A DNA stretch of 64,000 nt. It comes from Haliotis asinina (Eukaryota; Mollusca; Gastropoda; Lepetellida; Haliotidae). The translations under genes and the position numbers were made by a program. Under the pieces are notes generated by a model. The model made no database searches. It worked only from the letters and a program-made list of their open reading frames with translations, and was not told the DNA's origin. Shown here piece by piece: positions 24,777 to 36,390 of this stretch. The stretch spans positions 27,390,001 to 27,454,000 of the forward strand of contig NC_090291.1 of assembly GCF_037392515.1 (NCBI RefSeq), written 5' to 3'. The stretch's first letter is position 1; every line of letters begins with the position of its first letter.

Positions 24777-27623
24777 ACTGACCGATATTTTATGAGTCAT
24801 AAACCAGAATAACAAGAATAACAGACATGAGTCCATATTTGTTTATTTGTTTATTTCACTAAACGTCTGTCAAATACCTACTAATTTGCCGCGTGATCCA
24901 CAGTATTTATTTCAATTAGCAGACTTCAAACTACACTATTCTAAATCCCTACTTATGAACTGCTCTATACCTGCCCACATCAGCGAGCGGAAACACCCGT
25001 AGTGTGCTGTGCGTATCATTATATCCGCACACACTGTCGAGGACAGCCATCTGTATTATTGTCGGAGAATAACAAACTAAGTTGCTCCTTTTATGTGAAA
25101 GATACGTATCTGTTTACAATCAATGTCATACGGGCGGCAGGGCTTTCAACTAAATAACTCTTTCCTTTGTTTATGTTTGTAGGCAAACATAAGACATGAA
25201 AGAAATATACCACGCTACCAGATTTTCTACTTTCAAGATTTTCCATCGATGACATGACAGCTTTTAAGTTCGAATTTCTTAAGTACGCGTTTGGAACACT
25301 TAAAGCTACAATGTATTTTCTTGGGGTTTTCGTTTTCAAAGGTGTTACTTGAAACCTTTGTCACTGACTATTTATCTCATGCAGGTGTTTTTAGATAACA
25401 GCTGAGTGCCCTTTCGGTACGCATCCTAATTTGAGAAAGAGCCCCTTTTTGTCATTATCAGTGTATTATGAAATTGACAAGTTGCCTAATGAAATCAACT
25501 TGCTGGCCGGTACACTGAAAGCATGAGAACCGCCTACCTCCGCACAGCTGTGGGTGATGAATATCGGTGGTTACGAAATGCATATGCTGCAAGCTAATAC
25601 GGGCTAATCTTGATGACAACACTGTTTCCAGAGCAGATTATCAGTTGATAGCCTGTCTAGAATTTGTCACTGGAAAATGTCATAGGGCATTGATAGTGAA
25701 AAGAGCCGGTTTCATTTAAAGGCCATATGGAATTGGGTTACATAGAAAGGATAGTTTCATTAACAAGACCATTTGCTTCAAGATATTCCCATGATTAGTT
25801 TGTTCAGTGACGTAAAGCAAAGCAAGAACAGAACTGGATAGAGGAGATAATCATATAGAACTCATAGCCAGGAAGTGAAAAGCACTGTGCAATCAACAAA
25901 AACAATCCAAAACCGGACTGAAAGAGTCCATGAACATTTCTGAGAAAATAACTAAAGAATGATAACTGATATGGTGGAAAATGCAGGATAACGAATCTTT
26001 TGATAGAGAAGGACGATCAAAACACTATGGAAGGATCGGTAACCGAAATATCAGAGAGAGAAGGGTATCCGATCTATTAGATAAAGGAGATGAATAGTTA
26101 TTATATCCTTAATTAACAGCCCCAAAATAATTACTAGCTGGACTTCTCAAGGTCAGTACAGGGAAAGAGAATGTGAACGGCGCCTTCCCAAGTGTTTGCT
26201 CTTTTGTTCTCCTCCATGTGGAGAAGTTTAGTTTTTTTCAATACCCTGGATCTGCCCGAGGGGGATGGCTAATTTGACTGCAAGCTTCTACACAGCGCCA
26301 CGTTTGTGTTGTCATTGACCTTTGAGAGACCATGACGTAAAGACTCCTGCCCCTCATTAATTAGGTTATAGCTGGTAGCTCAGCCATATTTAGTGTCTCT
26401 TGCACAAAATGAACCCTCTTTCTACAGCCCTCAGAACAAAACCTTTGGCGGGAACATTTCTTTGAAGAGGTGAAGGGCTAAAATATCGTATACTCTTGTT
26501 TAAAAAAACCTATTTCATGGAAAGGTAGCATGAGGTAGTTAACCTCTCAGAAGTTAACCTCCCTGAACAAGCACGATACGAAAGGGTTGTAATGCTATGT
26601 AAAGGTATAACTGCCGAACACTGTCAACATTCGTCTGTAACAAACATATTGGAAAACAAACGGAAACATGTTGATAATTGCCACTGGATTGATTACGATT
26701 CACTTGCCTTTACACCTACTTGCTGCTTAAATTTGTTTGGATTAACATGTACCATTTCAATCTGTAGATGCATCTTGGAAATAAATTCAACAGAAAGTTA
26801 ACCATAGTCAGAAAATAGTCAGAATAAAGGGAGTAAGGTTTTGGAAATTATCAAACACTGCTGACACCAGGCGTTGTCAAAAAGATGAGCGTGTCATTCC
26901 CATCTCGTGACACCTGTCACAAACACGCGCAAAGGCAAGTCAGTACTTTCCCAATAACACTCCCAAAAGAAATTATATCATAAGTTGTTGTTGGTATTAT
27001 ATTTATCACAGATGCGTTAACCAATCCCTTACCAAGAACCTTTTGAAAGCTTGACTGTCAAGAATGCTGTGATGTCGATCAAGCAACCTTTGAGTTAGAA
27101 TTCATATTGTGGCAGGACATTTCTGAGTAGGTTTTGAACAGTTTCATCCAAAACATGGTGTGCCTTTTGCAAAGCTGGGAATGTCAAATAACACATCAAT
27201 AACTCTGTTTTCGAGGGAATTCGCTTGCAGGAATTCATTTTTACCCCCTGTGGCCGTTATGTCTTACTTCTGTGGGTTTTTTTTAATGAGTGAGTGAATA
27301 CTGTTGTAAAAGCGCTGTGATATGGTTTATATGTCATATGACATCAGCGTGTTTGCAGGTACCTATGGCACACAGTCTGATGTTTAAATCACCTTGGTGA
27401 ACCTATGAGAATCAACAGGTGATGGATCACATGACATATCTAAAGTTGGAACATGTAACAAGCGGATCTAATGGGATCGAACTCCTTATCGGAAGTTAGA
27501 ATGCAGTAGATTAGCGGGCCAATGTTGTATGAAAAGTTATATGTTTTAAAAAGACCCCGCTAGGGTGAACTTGTGAAATCTTTTAAACAACTACATCCAA
27601 CCCTCCCACCCACGACTGGGAGA
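24773..27623. other. non-coding sequence, nothing recognised
   Basis: Short frames only (at most 82 codons) and no repeat structure recognised. Confidence 0.4.
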
Positions 27624-27776
27624 AGTGGGGTAGCCTATTGGTTATGACGTTCACTCGTGACGGGTTCGATTCCCAAAAGGGACACATTTTATGAAGCCCA
27701 TTTCTTGTGTACCCCATCATGATATTGCTGAAATATTGCTAAAGGCGACGTAAAGCCCAACTTACACACTCACTCA
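27624..27776 (+). mobile_element. tRNA-derived SINE (type 1), near full length
   Basis: Head with A-box-like tagcctattggttatgacg and exact B-box ggttcgattcc (27663-27673). The body contains gatattgctgaaatattgct, then aaaggcgacgtaaagccc, and the tail is acacactcactca. All modules are in the expected order, so this is among the more complete copies here. Confidence 0.9.
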
Positions 27777-29087
27777 ATAAACATCTGCCGGGACCCTTCA
27801 GATTCATATGAAATAGGCTTTCAACAGAAGCATGACATACAAGTTAGTGTGTTTCAAATCGCTTGTTTTTGTGCATGACCTTTGCCCTCGCTAAAACAGT
27901 GCAGAACAGTTAAGTTTATAAATCTTGGCATCCTGAAATGTGTTCGATAATAAATGTATATTTTTGGTGTGAAAGTCGTATTATTATCCCATTTTCCGCC
28001 TCTAACTGAGACTACATCGATCAAATTAGCACTCATCAACTCCCCTGTGAATTACTCTAATCACGTCGCTATTGAATTCCTCTTCCAAAGCGTGCATCCG
28101 TCACAACTAATTCTAAACACCACCTTGTTATAGGCATACCTTAAACGAAATATGCTACTAACATGTCATGCACAATTCTTTTACAGACTGAATAGATTGA
28201 GGGGGTTGTCTGTTCCACAGCTTTAATGGCATCGTGATTTGTTTCCTGACGTTAATACCCCACGAAGAGAAAACGTCAAACGGTCACCAAAACTGAAAGA
28301 TTTAAAACTCGTTTGAGAAAACAGACCAGGAATGAGATACTGGAGTAATTACTGGTGTGGTTGCGGAGAAGTTCCGAAAATACATCCGACGTTGGAATAA
28401 ATCATGCTGCGTAAATACTGTGTTATATCAATGTCACTTAATGTTTTAAACCGAAATATGTTATCTGTTGTATGAATGAAGACTTAATGATAAACTGACT
28501 TCTCGCAGATATGTTACCATAATTCTACATTGCCTGAATGAATGACTACAAGTGTATATCATGATCAGAAACGAAATCGAAGAAGTCATATGTTGAGGGA
28601 GCATCAGTAAGCTATAATATGATATGAGCGACTACTGAAGATGTTTCTCGTGTAATTGTGATAAATAAATACTTGTAATGCATATCAAATATAATTGTGA
28701 TAAACGTGATTCATATCTAATCTACCTCATTTTCCCATTCCTTCGATACTATTAAAGGAGTATTTGCCATGTGTATGTGTTAAGATTTACTTATAGATTG
28801 ATAAAAACATGTTTGTGAAATATACCCATGTCCTTCTCGCAGCGTACATGTTTGCACAATAATGGCCATTGATCACTGTAATTATCATTTCACTCTGGTC
28901 ACGTGACACTTGATGTCACGTGTGATAATATAATTGTTTCGTATCTACTGTCAGTGGTGACTCTCGAACGTATACATAAATACTCGTAGCTTTGCTCCAC
29001 TAAACGACAAAATCAAAACGATGAGTAGACCAGATAATACGTAATACATGCAAAACACCTCTGTACTTTAGATCAGACAGCTTTGCA
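27777..29087. other. non-coding sequence with an E-box palindrome
   Basis: AT-rich; nothing gene-like recognised. It contains the inverted CACGTG pair at 28900-28922, listed separately. Confidence 0.4.
28900..28922. promoter_or_regulatory. inverted pair of CACGTG sites
   Basis: Arms cacgtgaca and tgtcacgtg form a perfect 9-bp inverted repeat with a 5-bp spacer (cttga). Each arm holds the E-box CACGTG bound by bHLH factors in animals. Regulatory function is only a possibility; no promoter or gene is visible next to it. Confidence 0.35.
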
Positions 29088-29275
29088 TACAACAGTACAC
29101 GTTAGACAGAACAGCAAAACACTGAACACACTACACTTTAGAAAAGACACCAGTACATTGAAGCAATACACTTTAAACAAGACAACAGTACACTGAAAAC
29201 ATCCATATAATAGACAACAATACTTGAAGACACTATACTCAAGACCAGACACCAATACATTGAAGACACTATATC
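29088..29275. repeat. degenerate ~35-bp tandem repeat
   Basis: About five diverged copies of a unit of the form gacaccagtacattgaag followed by a cactttaaacaa-type segment. The clearest copies run from 29135 to 29272. The 102-codon bottom-strand frame here, with recurring CSVF and VLVS-type blocks, is a product of the repeat. Confidence 0.75.
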
Positions 29276-29748
29276 GGGGCTGCTGCTTGAAAAAAAGACA
29301 GGAATACAAAGCACACAATGACAACTTTGTTACACATAATATGGTTCCACATTGGTTCCACATGTCCTTCGCTGCGTGCAATTACCTTGCTTTACTTGCG
29401 GCTGGTATATTTGTCCAGTTACTTGACTGTGTTTTCCGCACTCGATAACCATGCGGTGCTATTGATATGCGCCTGCTGAAACAGGTCATTAAGTTTGACT
29501 GGCTTCCTATGATTGATGTCCGAAATGCATGATTTCGGACCTCGGCTGCAATGCCCTGTGGATTTATATAAATGCAGGGCAGATGGTGGAAGGCCATAAC
29601 GAACGAGACAATTGGGAATGGTACCAGAGCATTGTATATTTGAAGGTCGCTTGATCATTTACTCATTGAACAATTTTTGTGAGCAAGACGACAGATAATT
29701 TCCATTTCTCTTTACGCTGAAGATGTTGTCATCATTTAACTGTCTGAA

Positions 29749-29829
29749 CAATTCAACGTAGCAATTACTTTATTCCGAGACATAAAAACATTTTTGTCTA
29801 AGTTTGGCGAGGCGCGCATCTTACACAAA
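29749..29829. repeat. short dispersed repeat, copy 1 of a direct pair
   Basis: caattcaacgta, gcaattactttattcc, a taaaaaca block, agtttggcgagg and gcgcatcttacacaa are repeated in the same order and orientation at 30602-30685. The pair flanks an A-rich block, as the ends of one decayed element might. No target-site duplication was identified. Confidence 0.75.
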
Positions 29830-30054
29830 ACAACAAAATCCATACCTCCAGTGAACTTATTCTCAGCGAAATATTCTCAGATACGTAGCCATTCGACCAA
29901 TGTTACAACAGGAAACATCAAAAGATTCTGCTTGCTTCATCCTTAACTGTCATTCGGCTGTAAAAGGGACAAAACCAGGGCTGTGGAAGAAGACACATAA
30001 CGAACAAACAGAGAAACCCCAATAACATACCTTTTCCGCCTCCCCCCTCTCCCC

Positions 30055-30305
30055 CTTAACAAACAACAACAAAGAAAAACACACAAGAAAAAACAACAAA
30101 AACAAACAAAAGAAAAAACCCCAACCAACCAAACCAAAAAAAACAAGAAAACAAACAAAACACAACACAGTAACAATAAAACCCACACAAATAAAACAAG
30201 TAATCAATAAAAACAACAACAACAACAACAACAAAAACGCATAACAACAGAAACAGTAACACCAAACCAGAACAAAAGCGGACAAACAGAACAATCCAAA
30301 ACAAA
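30055..30305. repeat. A-rich low-complexity tract (AAC/AAAAC type)
   Basis: About 250 bp almost without T on the top strand, made of irregular aac, aaac and aaaac words and ending with an (aac)n stretch near 30212-30235. The bottom-strand frames of 80-114 codons rich in Phe, Val, Cys and Leu are composition artefacts. It may descend from the poly-A tail of a retroposon or from microsatellite growth. Confidence 0.9.
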
Positions 30306-30601
30306 CCCAGCTAATATGGAGATTATTACACGAGGAGCTGTGTCACACGCCTTCTTAAGATCGAGTGTGATATTTTGTATTTTGTATTGGTTAGCATAAG
30401 TCAGATGACACACTTGCTTGAGTGTAATAATTAGTTTCCATTATCCATCTATTCATGATCATTTGTGCAGTAAAACACGGTAAGCAAGTGTGACGACCCT
30501 CTTCAATGACGTCACGTTCAATTGTTTAATGACATCATAGACGACAAAATATCATTCATGGTTGCTAGGCTATAGTGATATATGCACATATGATACATAT
30601 A

Positions 30602-30685
30602 CAATTCAACGTAACGTAGCAATTACTTTATTCCAAGATGTAAAACATTTTTTTTCAAATTTTGCCGAAGCGCATCTTGCACAAT
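30602..30685. repeat. short dispersed repeat, copy 2 of a direct pair
   Basis: Second copy of the 29749-29829 sequence. It differs by a 4-5-bp insertion (gtaacgta), a longer T run and several substitutions. The separation is about 855 bp. Confidence 0.75.
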
Positions 30686-31429
30686 GATATGTTTCACCAT
30701 ATCGGCAATAAACACAATTATTCACAGTTCCCTAATCGATCATTTACATGTTAAGCAATAGATGATTTTTACATAATAAAGAATAATATTGAAGGTACGA
30801 TACAGGGTCGACTATAAATATTCGAACCTGAGCACGAATGATTCTCCGCGTGAGCAACGAGCCAGACTGCTGGGTCCCAACCTTCATTCTGGACACGGTC
30901 ATAGAAGGGATAACCATACTTCGGTATGTAACACATTTACATAGTTAATAGAGGGAATTTCATATCAGGCACGTTTCAACACAAACAACAATTTGTATAT
31001 CGATAGCGTTGCCTGTAATCATTCTTCCATTCTCTTCGTTGATGCAGCCAGTGGTAGCAGGTGGTGAGATCGTGCTGTTGTGTCCACTTCCACAAAATCA
31101 TGAGAATAAACAATGTCATTAGCAAACGTTTTGAATAGTTGAATATATCATACATTCATCGGAACGCATTTGTAACAGCTGTTGATAGGCATGCATACAT
31201 TGGGTCATTGATATCAAAAGTGTATAATATTTATTTAACTTCACTTTATTGATATTTTTAACAGTTTTTGAGGGTCCTTCCTAATGAAATATTTATGAGG
31301 TAAGTTCCTATTTTTCTTTACTAAAGGATTTATAGACCTCAGCAACGCATTTCAGTATGTTGTAAAACGGGTACAAGTGAAATATCTGGAAAGTGTGAAC
31401 GTCACATAGATGATTTAAGGTGTTCACTT
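30686..31429. other. non-coding sequence, nothing recognised
   Basis: AT-rich with no motif, SINE or tandem structure noticed. Confidence 0.4.
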
Positions 31430-31780
31430 TTGATGCCACGACAGAACACGTGTGAGTCATGACCACGATGAAATAGGAAATGTGATTTTAGGTATTGACA
31501 TGTGATGCATGCCTTGACAGAACACGTGTGAGTCATGGCCGCGATGAAATAGGAAATGTGATTTTAGGTATTGACATGTGATGCATGCCTTGATAGAACA
31601 CGTGTGAGTCATGACCACGATGAAATAGGAAATGTGATTTTAGGTATTGACATGTGATGCATGCCTTGATAGAACACGTGTGAGTCATGACCACGATGCA
31701 TTGACAAATGTGTTGTTAAGCAGTGACATGTGATGCATGCCTTGATAGGACACGTGCGAGTCCTGGCCACGATGAAATGA
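31430..31780. repeat. 76-bp minisatellite carrying CACGTG and TGAGTCA in its unit
   Basis: About 4.6 copies at 76-bp spacing (units begin near 31440, 31516, 31592, 31668 and 31744). Each unit has an acacgtgtgagtcatg core, then a cgatgaaataggaaatg segment and a gacatgtgatgcatgcc segment. CACGTG (E-box) occurs in all five copies, at 31447, 31523, 31599, 31675 and 31751. The adjacent AP-1 consensus TGAGTCA occurs in the first four and is mutated in the fifth. Copies are highly similar, so the expansion is fairly recent. Confidence 0.95.
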
Positions 31781-31854
31781 CACTCTATCAACTTACTCTT
31801 TTGGCAACATACGTCACGTGACGATACTGTTCAAACCCTAACATTTCTCACATT

Positions 31855-31995
31855 TGTGAGTAGTGAGTACGTTTGGCACGACGCCGGTTTGAGCTATATT
31901 CCAGCAATATCACGGGCTTTACACATTGTAGCCATGTGGGGAATCGAACTCGGGTCTTGAGAGGGACGAACGAAAGCCTGAAACCCACTGCCCCT
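31855..31995 (-). mobile_element. tRNA-derived SINE (type 1)
   Basis: The top strand reads gagtagtgagtacg, a gacgccggtt block, atattccagcaatatcac, then ggggaatcgaactcggg (inverted B-box) and a diverged inverted A-box near gaacgaaagcctgaaaccc. The order is the exact reverse of the plus-strand copies. Confidence 0.85.
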
Positions 31996-33366
31996 CGTAC
32001 ATCATTAGCTGGATAATGTTTTAAGTCGAGCAGTAGGAAAACCGAAGTACCTGTGTTTGACTCAATGTGACATTATGTTCCGCCTATGAATCGTGAGCAC
32101 AAGCAACGTACAGCTTCGTCAAGCTAAGCATTTGTCAAATAACTGAAAAAAAACCTTACCTCTCAGCCCCCAAAGGACTAAATATGTCTTGTATTTGCTC
32201 ATTAAATTATGCGGTTCAAAGTCAGTGTTTTCATCATCGACCGTTTTTTGCCCTGTTACCTGAATGGACAGCCAAAATTGGATATTCCTTCTGAAATCTT
32301 TTGCGCTAATACGTTCCGTGTGCAGACGTACAAGAGCAAAACATCTTGCGATTGATTCTGTAAATCTTCAAGGGAACATTAGTTACAAGCTGTTAACAAG
32401 TACCGTCTGGGGTCAGTCTGACCTCGTTATGACGCCTTACTTACCTCGTGCACTTACATACAGTTCAGATTCTCTCAGATTCTGGTGCTTCATTTTATGT
32501 TGCCCGGATACAAATTCCTCTATATCACTGATGTAAATATTTCTCTGCTATGAGCATGGAAAATATAGAGAACTATTTGACCAGAAATCAATTAACATCA
32601 ACAATTGTAATAATGTAACAGAACTTCATGCTGTACTCCGTTCGTTGATTACTTGTTATTTCACAAGCAGTTACTTGTTTGTAATGTACGGGCCAGGTGT
32701 TGACGTCGAAACCCTTTTATGTATGTTGAAAGCGGAATACTTCAGAGCGATTCTTTTACTTCTTTATATTTCTGCTTGTCGCTGTCCTTAGCATCTTCAA
32801 CACAGATCCCTAACACATCTTACTCACTTCCTTTACATGGTCTTGAACTTTGTGCCAAGGGAGAATTAACTCTGAAAGGAAACGCAGATCCTTGTCGAGT
32901 TCTTTTTCAGATGTTGACATGTCCTGTGGGCTGTGCACTTTTACAAGAAGGGTGAATAAGGATCAGTCTTGGACATGGACTAATTAGCCATCCTATCAAA
33001 GAAGAGGCCATGCGTATTAATAGGAGATGGGATAAACTCCAGAAAGCCGATATAAAGGACATCCGTCAATCAGAATACCATAGCAATGTCCAACAAATGT
33101 ACAATTCAGACTGAACCCGTGTAATATCAGTACTATATATGCTTCCAAGGCTCTCATCCATATGTCTGGTGATGATTTCATAGCTCCAAACAACGGTACG
33201 TTTATTTACAGACCCTTGTGGTATTGTCAGTTTCATGTCAAGTCTACTTATGTCGTACCATGGCCTATGGTACTATGATACCAGTTTTAAGCAAACAAAA
33301 GTAGAGATACCTATTTATATCATGCTTGTACGACGAAAAGGACACGTAGGCCTGCGAAGAACTCCC
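31996..33366. other. non-coding sequence, nothing recognised
   Basis: Two frames of 90 and 78 codons lack motifs. No repeats recognised. Confidence 0.4.
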
Positions 33367-33565
33367 TTAGCAATACTCCAGCTATGTGACCCAAAATAAT
33401 AAAGTCATCTCATGCAATCTAGTGATGATATCGTGGACATCGATCTTACACAACTGGGATACGATGTCATGTGTCAACCAATGAGCCTGGCCACCCGATC
33501 CCGTAAGCGCCTCTAATGACAAGAATGGGTTGCGGAAGATCAATTCTAACCTGGATCTTCAAAGG
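33367..33565 (-). mobile_element. SINE-like repeat (type 2), long copy
   Basis: The top strand has tagcaatactccagctatg, a diverged middle, atgtcatgtgtcaaccaatg, agcctggccacccgatcccg, cgcctctaatgacaag and aatgggttgcgg. These are the reverse of the type-2 body seen in part at 57513-57688. It is the longest type-2 body in the window and has no tRNA-like boxes. Confidence 0.8.
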
Positions 33566-35984
33566 GAAAGAACATTTAGTTCATGGATGTCGCTGTTACC
33601 TTTGAGTAGTGAGTAAGGGAGGAAACACTCAATTTCGCATCAGCAATTTTGTGGCGGAAGCAGTTCGTAATATGAAACAAAGTCCTTTTACCTTGGACGT
33701 GAAATACTAATTTGTCATGCAACGTGGTGTGTCGACGAGGCATTACACACATGCGCACGAGTGTCTACGAATACCAAGGTCATGCTCAATAGATGGCTGT
33801 TTTACATGCAGTCGTAGTTTGTTAAACGCGACATCTCAGTATTGTTCGACTTTGTTTTTTTAGACTTAAATGAGACTCCTAATCAATAAATATATTTGTG
33901 AAAAAGGCCATATCAACGGAAAGAGCATATAATATGTTGTTGTATTGAGCGCCTGCATTTGTCATGATTTATTGATACCATCAGGCGAGCTGGCCCAATG
34001 AATGTGTAATTTAAAGACGGTATCAGCCATACGCAGAGGCCAATTAGTGTAATGAAAACCGGAAGTTACGCAGACCACACAGCAAGAACCTCTACATGGC
34101 ATTTCGAACCAATAATCTGTGCTTGTTATGGAACTGTGCACGTTCATGAGACCCATCATGCTCTAATTTTGGCGCTGTGATGCGGTACATCCGCAACAAT
34201 TCCCCATCTTCCACCTTCTACAAATCGAAACTTGTAGGCGATTAACGTATTGATCTAATCATTGATTGGTCAGTCTCCGGGTTAATTGTCCAGTTCTTCG
34301 CCCATATTCTAAATTCACGTAAACTAGTCAAAGGTTGGATCAAAATTCGATCAGGTAATAGTACATCCCAGCCCCGACTCCAGCATCCGATAGTTACGTG
34401 TCTCCCCTTAAATGCTTAGTCCTGGCGGTTCCGCAGACACACGACCTCGTCGTTAAGAAACCCCGCTGCTGAATCGTGGCTCTCCTTAAGTTGTGGCCAT
34501 ATATCGATTATTATGGCAAATACACTTGGTTCCTCAGCCATTCTGAATAAAGTAACCATATGTGCCTAATATTTCACGCTTGTGTGTATCAAACACAAGT
34601 CCCCGGGATTGGCTCTGCTCGCATAGCATCATCTGAATGCTAACAGAAGGATTTGTTGACGGGATTGCTCAGCGCCTACCTTCTATTTGCGAACAGCAAC
34701 AGGAGGTTGTAAGCGGAGCGCATGCGCAAGGGGATGTCGTCTGCTGTAGAACGGCGACACAATTCAAACGATCCGTTTCTAAACAGCTGTAGCGGACACA
34801 ACAGCAGATAAGCGCTGATCGTAAATATCAGAATCAACAAGAACTAACCTATCGCACCACAGCTGTGGCTAGTTGACATATAGCCAGTTTGTGTGCATTG
34901 CTTCGGGGATAAGGAGTATCGACAGCGGTACGAGGATATTGAAGGTGGCAAACTTTACAAGTGTTCAAAGCCAACAGGATGAGCGGGCAGACGAGAGTAG
35001 TGCTGTTGTTCCTAATCTCCCTCTCCTGACTTTCCAGCTGGCATAATGATCCCTTAACTTGCATACTCCAAAGGAATATGGAGTTTCCGTGTTTCTGAGC
35101 GGATACATACGATTGCTTTCGATGTCTTGGAAATCTTCGAATAGTGGGAGTTGGAAAGAATATCGTTATGAAAAACTCCGCCGATTTGATAATAGCTCAG
35201 GTAGGTTTGACATACGTTTGTGTTTCCTGATTGTCAGACAAGTCAGAAAGATATAAGCGTATTATTAAGAAATAGTTTTTGCAAGGGTTCGCCATACGGC
35301 GACGTTCAGAGTTCAGCATTTATATGTATGATCAATATGTCCTGACTGACAATGTATTCTTCATAGCACTCGTGTCAAGAGAACGCCTGTCATACGGTAA
35401 TTACTACCACTTACCAATGCATATTCAAGACAGTGATATCTTTGTTAACATTTGTGTATGGTAAGATGTCCTTTTCTAAGCGGTCAGTCGCTGATGCAGC
35501 CTTTGACCAGATCACAGATGCTATCTCTTAATGAGAATCTGTTCATCATTTTGAATACCAGTTGATCTCATTGACAATTTCACATCCCCAACAACTGAAA
35601 TATGAGATCGCAGAACATATGTGGATTATATTACATATATAGTCCGAGAATATTGCTGAGATGTAGGCACAATAGGTATGGTTTAATTAAGGTCAGATTT
35701 ATATAGAACATACTGCGATATATGCACAGCTAGCACATCACATTTACTGCTTTTGTTTATTTCAAGATATCATCACAGTTTATAATGATACGCTCGTATA
35801 TATGATATGTGAATATTTTTGTGAACAAATGTGAAAATACAGATTATATTGTGAATAACGTCATATATGTTTGGTTGTTAATAGTTTAATTAGAAACTCA
35901 TCACATAAATCCCAGTTGTTTCTTTCCTTATGACCACTGTGATGGTCCTTGAAGCCACAATCCTTCGCTAGACAGAGTAATGGA

Positions 35985-36040
35985 CCTTAGCCGTTCGGAG
36001 ATTCGCTGATCATTGGTTCGAATCCCGGTTTCGTAGCACA
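35985..36040 (+). mobile_element. possible decayed tRNA-like SINE head
   Basis: A perfect B-box, ggttcgaatcc, lies near 36015, with a weak A-box-like ggaccttagccgttcgg about 30 bp upstream. No SINE body follows and no cloverleaf pairing is evident, so a functional tRNA gene is unlikely. Chance or a decayed SINE head are both possible. Confidence 0.3.
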
Positions 36041-36366
36041 CAACTCTTGTTTGTAAATTTACCGAAAGTAGAAAATCTTAAAGCAGGCTTTGCTCTCACA
36101 TAAGACAAATACAACACTGAAACAAGTTTGGACGCACCTCATATTCTTAGTTTGTTATCTGTTAAAGCTAAGCAACAGCTGTTGAAGATAGGTCAAATTT
36201 ACTTCCTTGGTGGGAAAGGTTTTATGTGTTCTTAGGGCTTTTACTAGGTTTTTGCCTTTTTAAAATCATGACATGACTGAAATATTGTCGAAGTAACTCT
36301 AACTGTTCAGTTCCACGCCAAATTGAACGTGTACGGTATTTCTGGCACATTGCATCACATGATTTG

Positions 36367-36390
36367 AAAAGTCGACCTTGCTCGACTTTT
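36367..36390. other. perfect 9-bp hairpin
   Basis: aaaagtcga and tcgactttt form a perfect inverted repeat around a 6-nt loop (ccttgc). In a eukaryotic setting this is not a terminator. It may be chance. Confidence 0.5.

Noticed and set aside
29943..30304. Bottom-strand frames of 81-114 codons rich in Phe, Val, Cys and Leu, membrane-protein-like
   Set aside because: They are translations of the A-rich low-complexity tract. The hydrophobicity is a composition effect.
31609..31791. 60-codon bottom-strand frame in the 76-bp array
   Set aside because: It lies entirely inside the tandem repeat and is not preserved across units.
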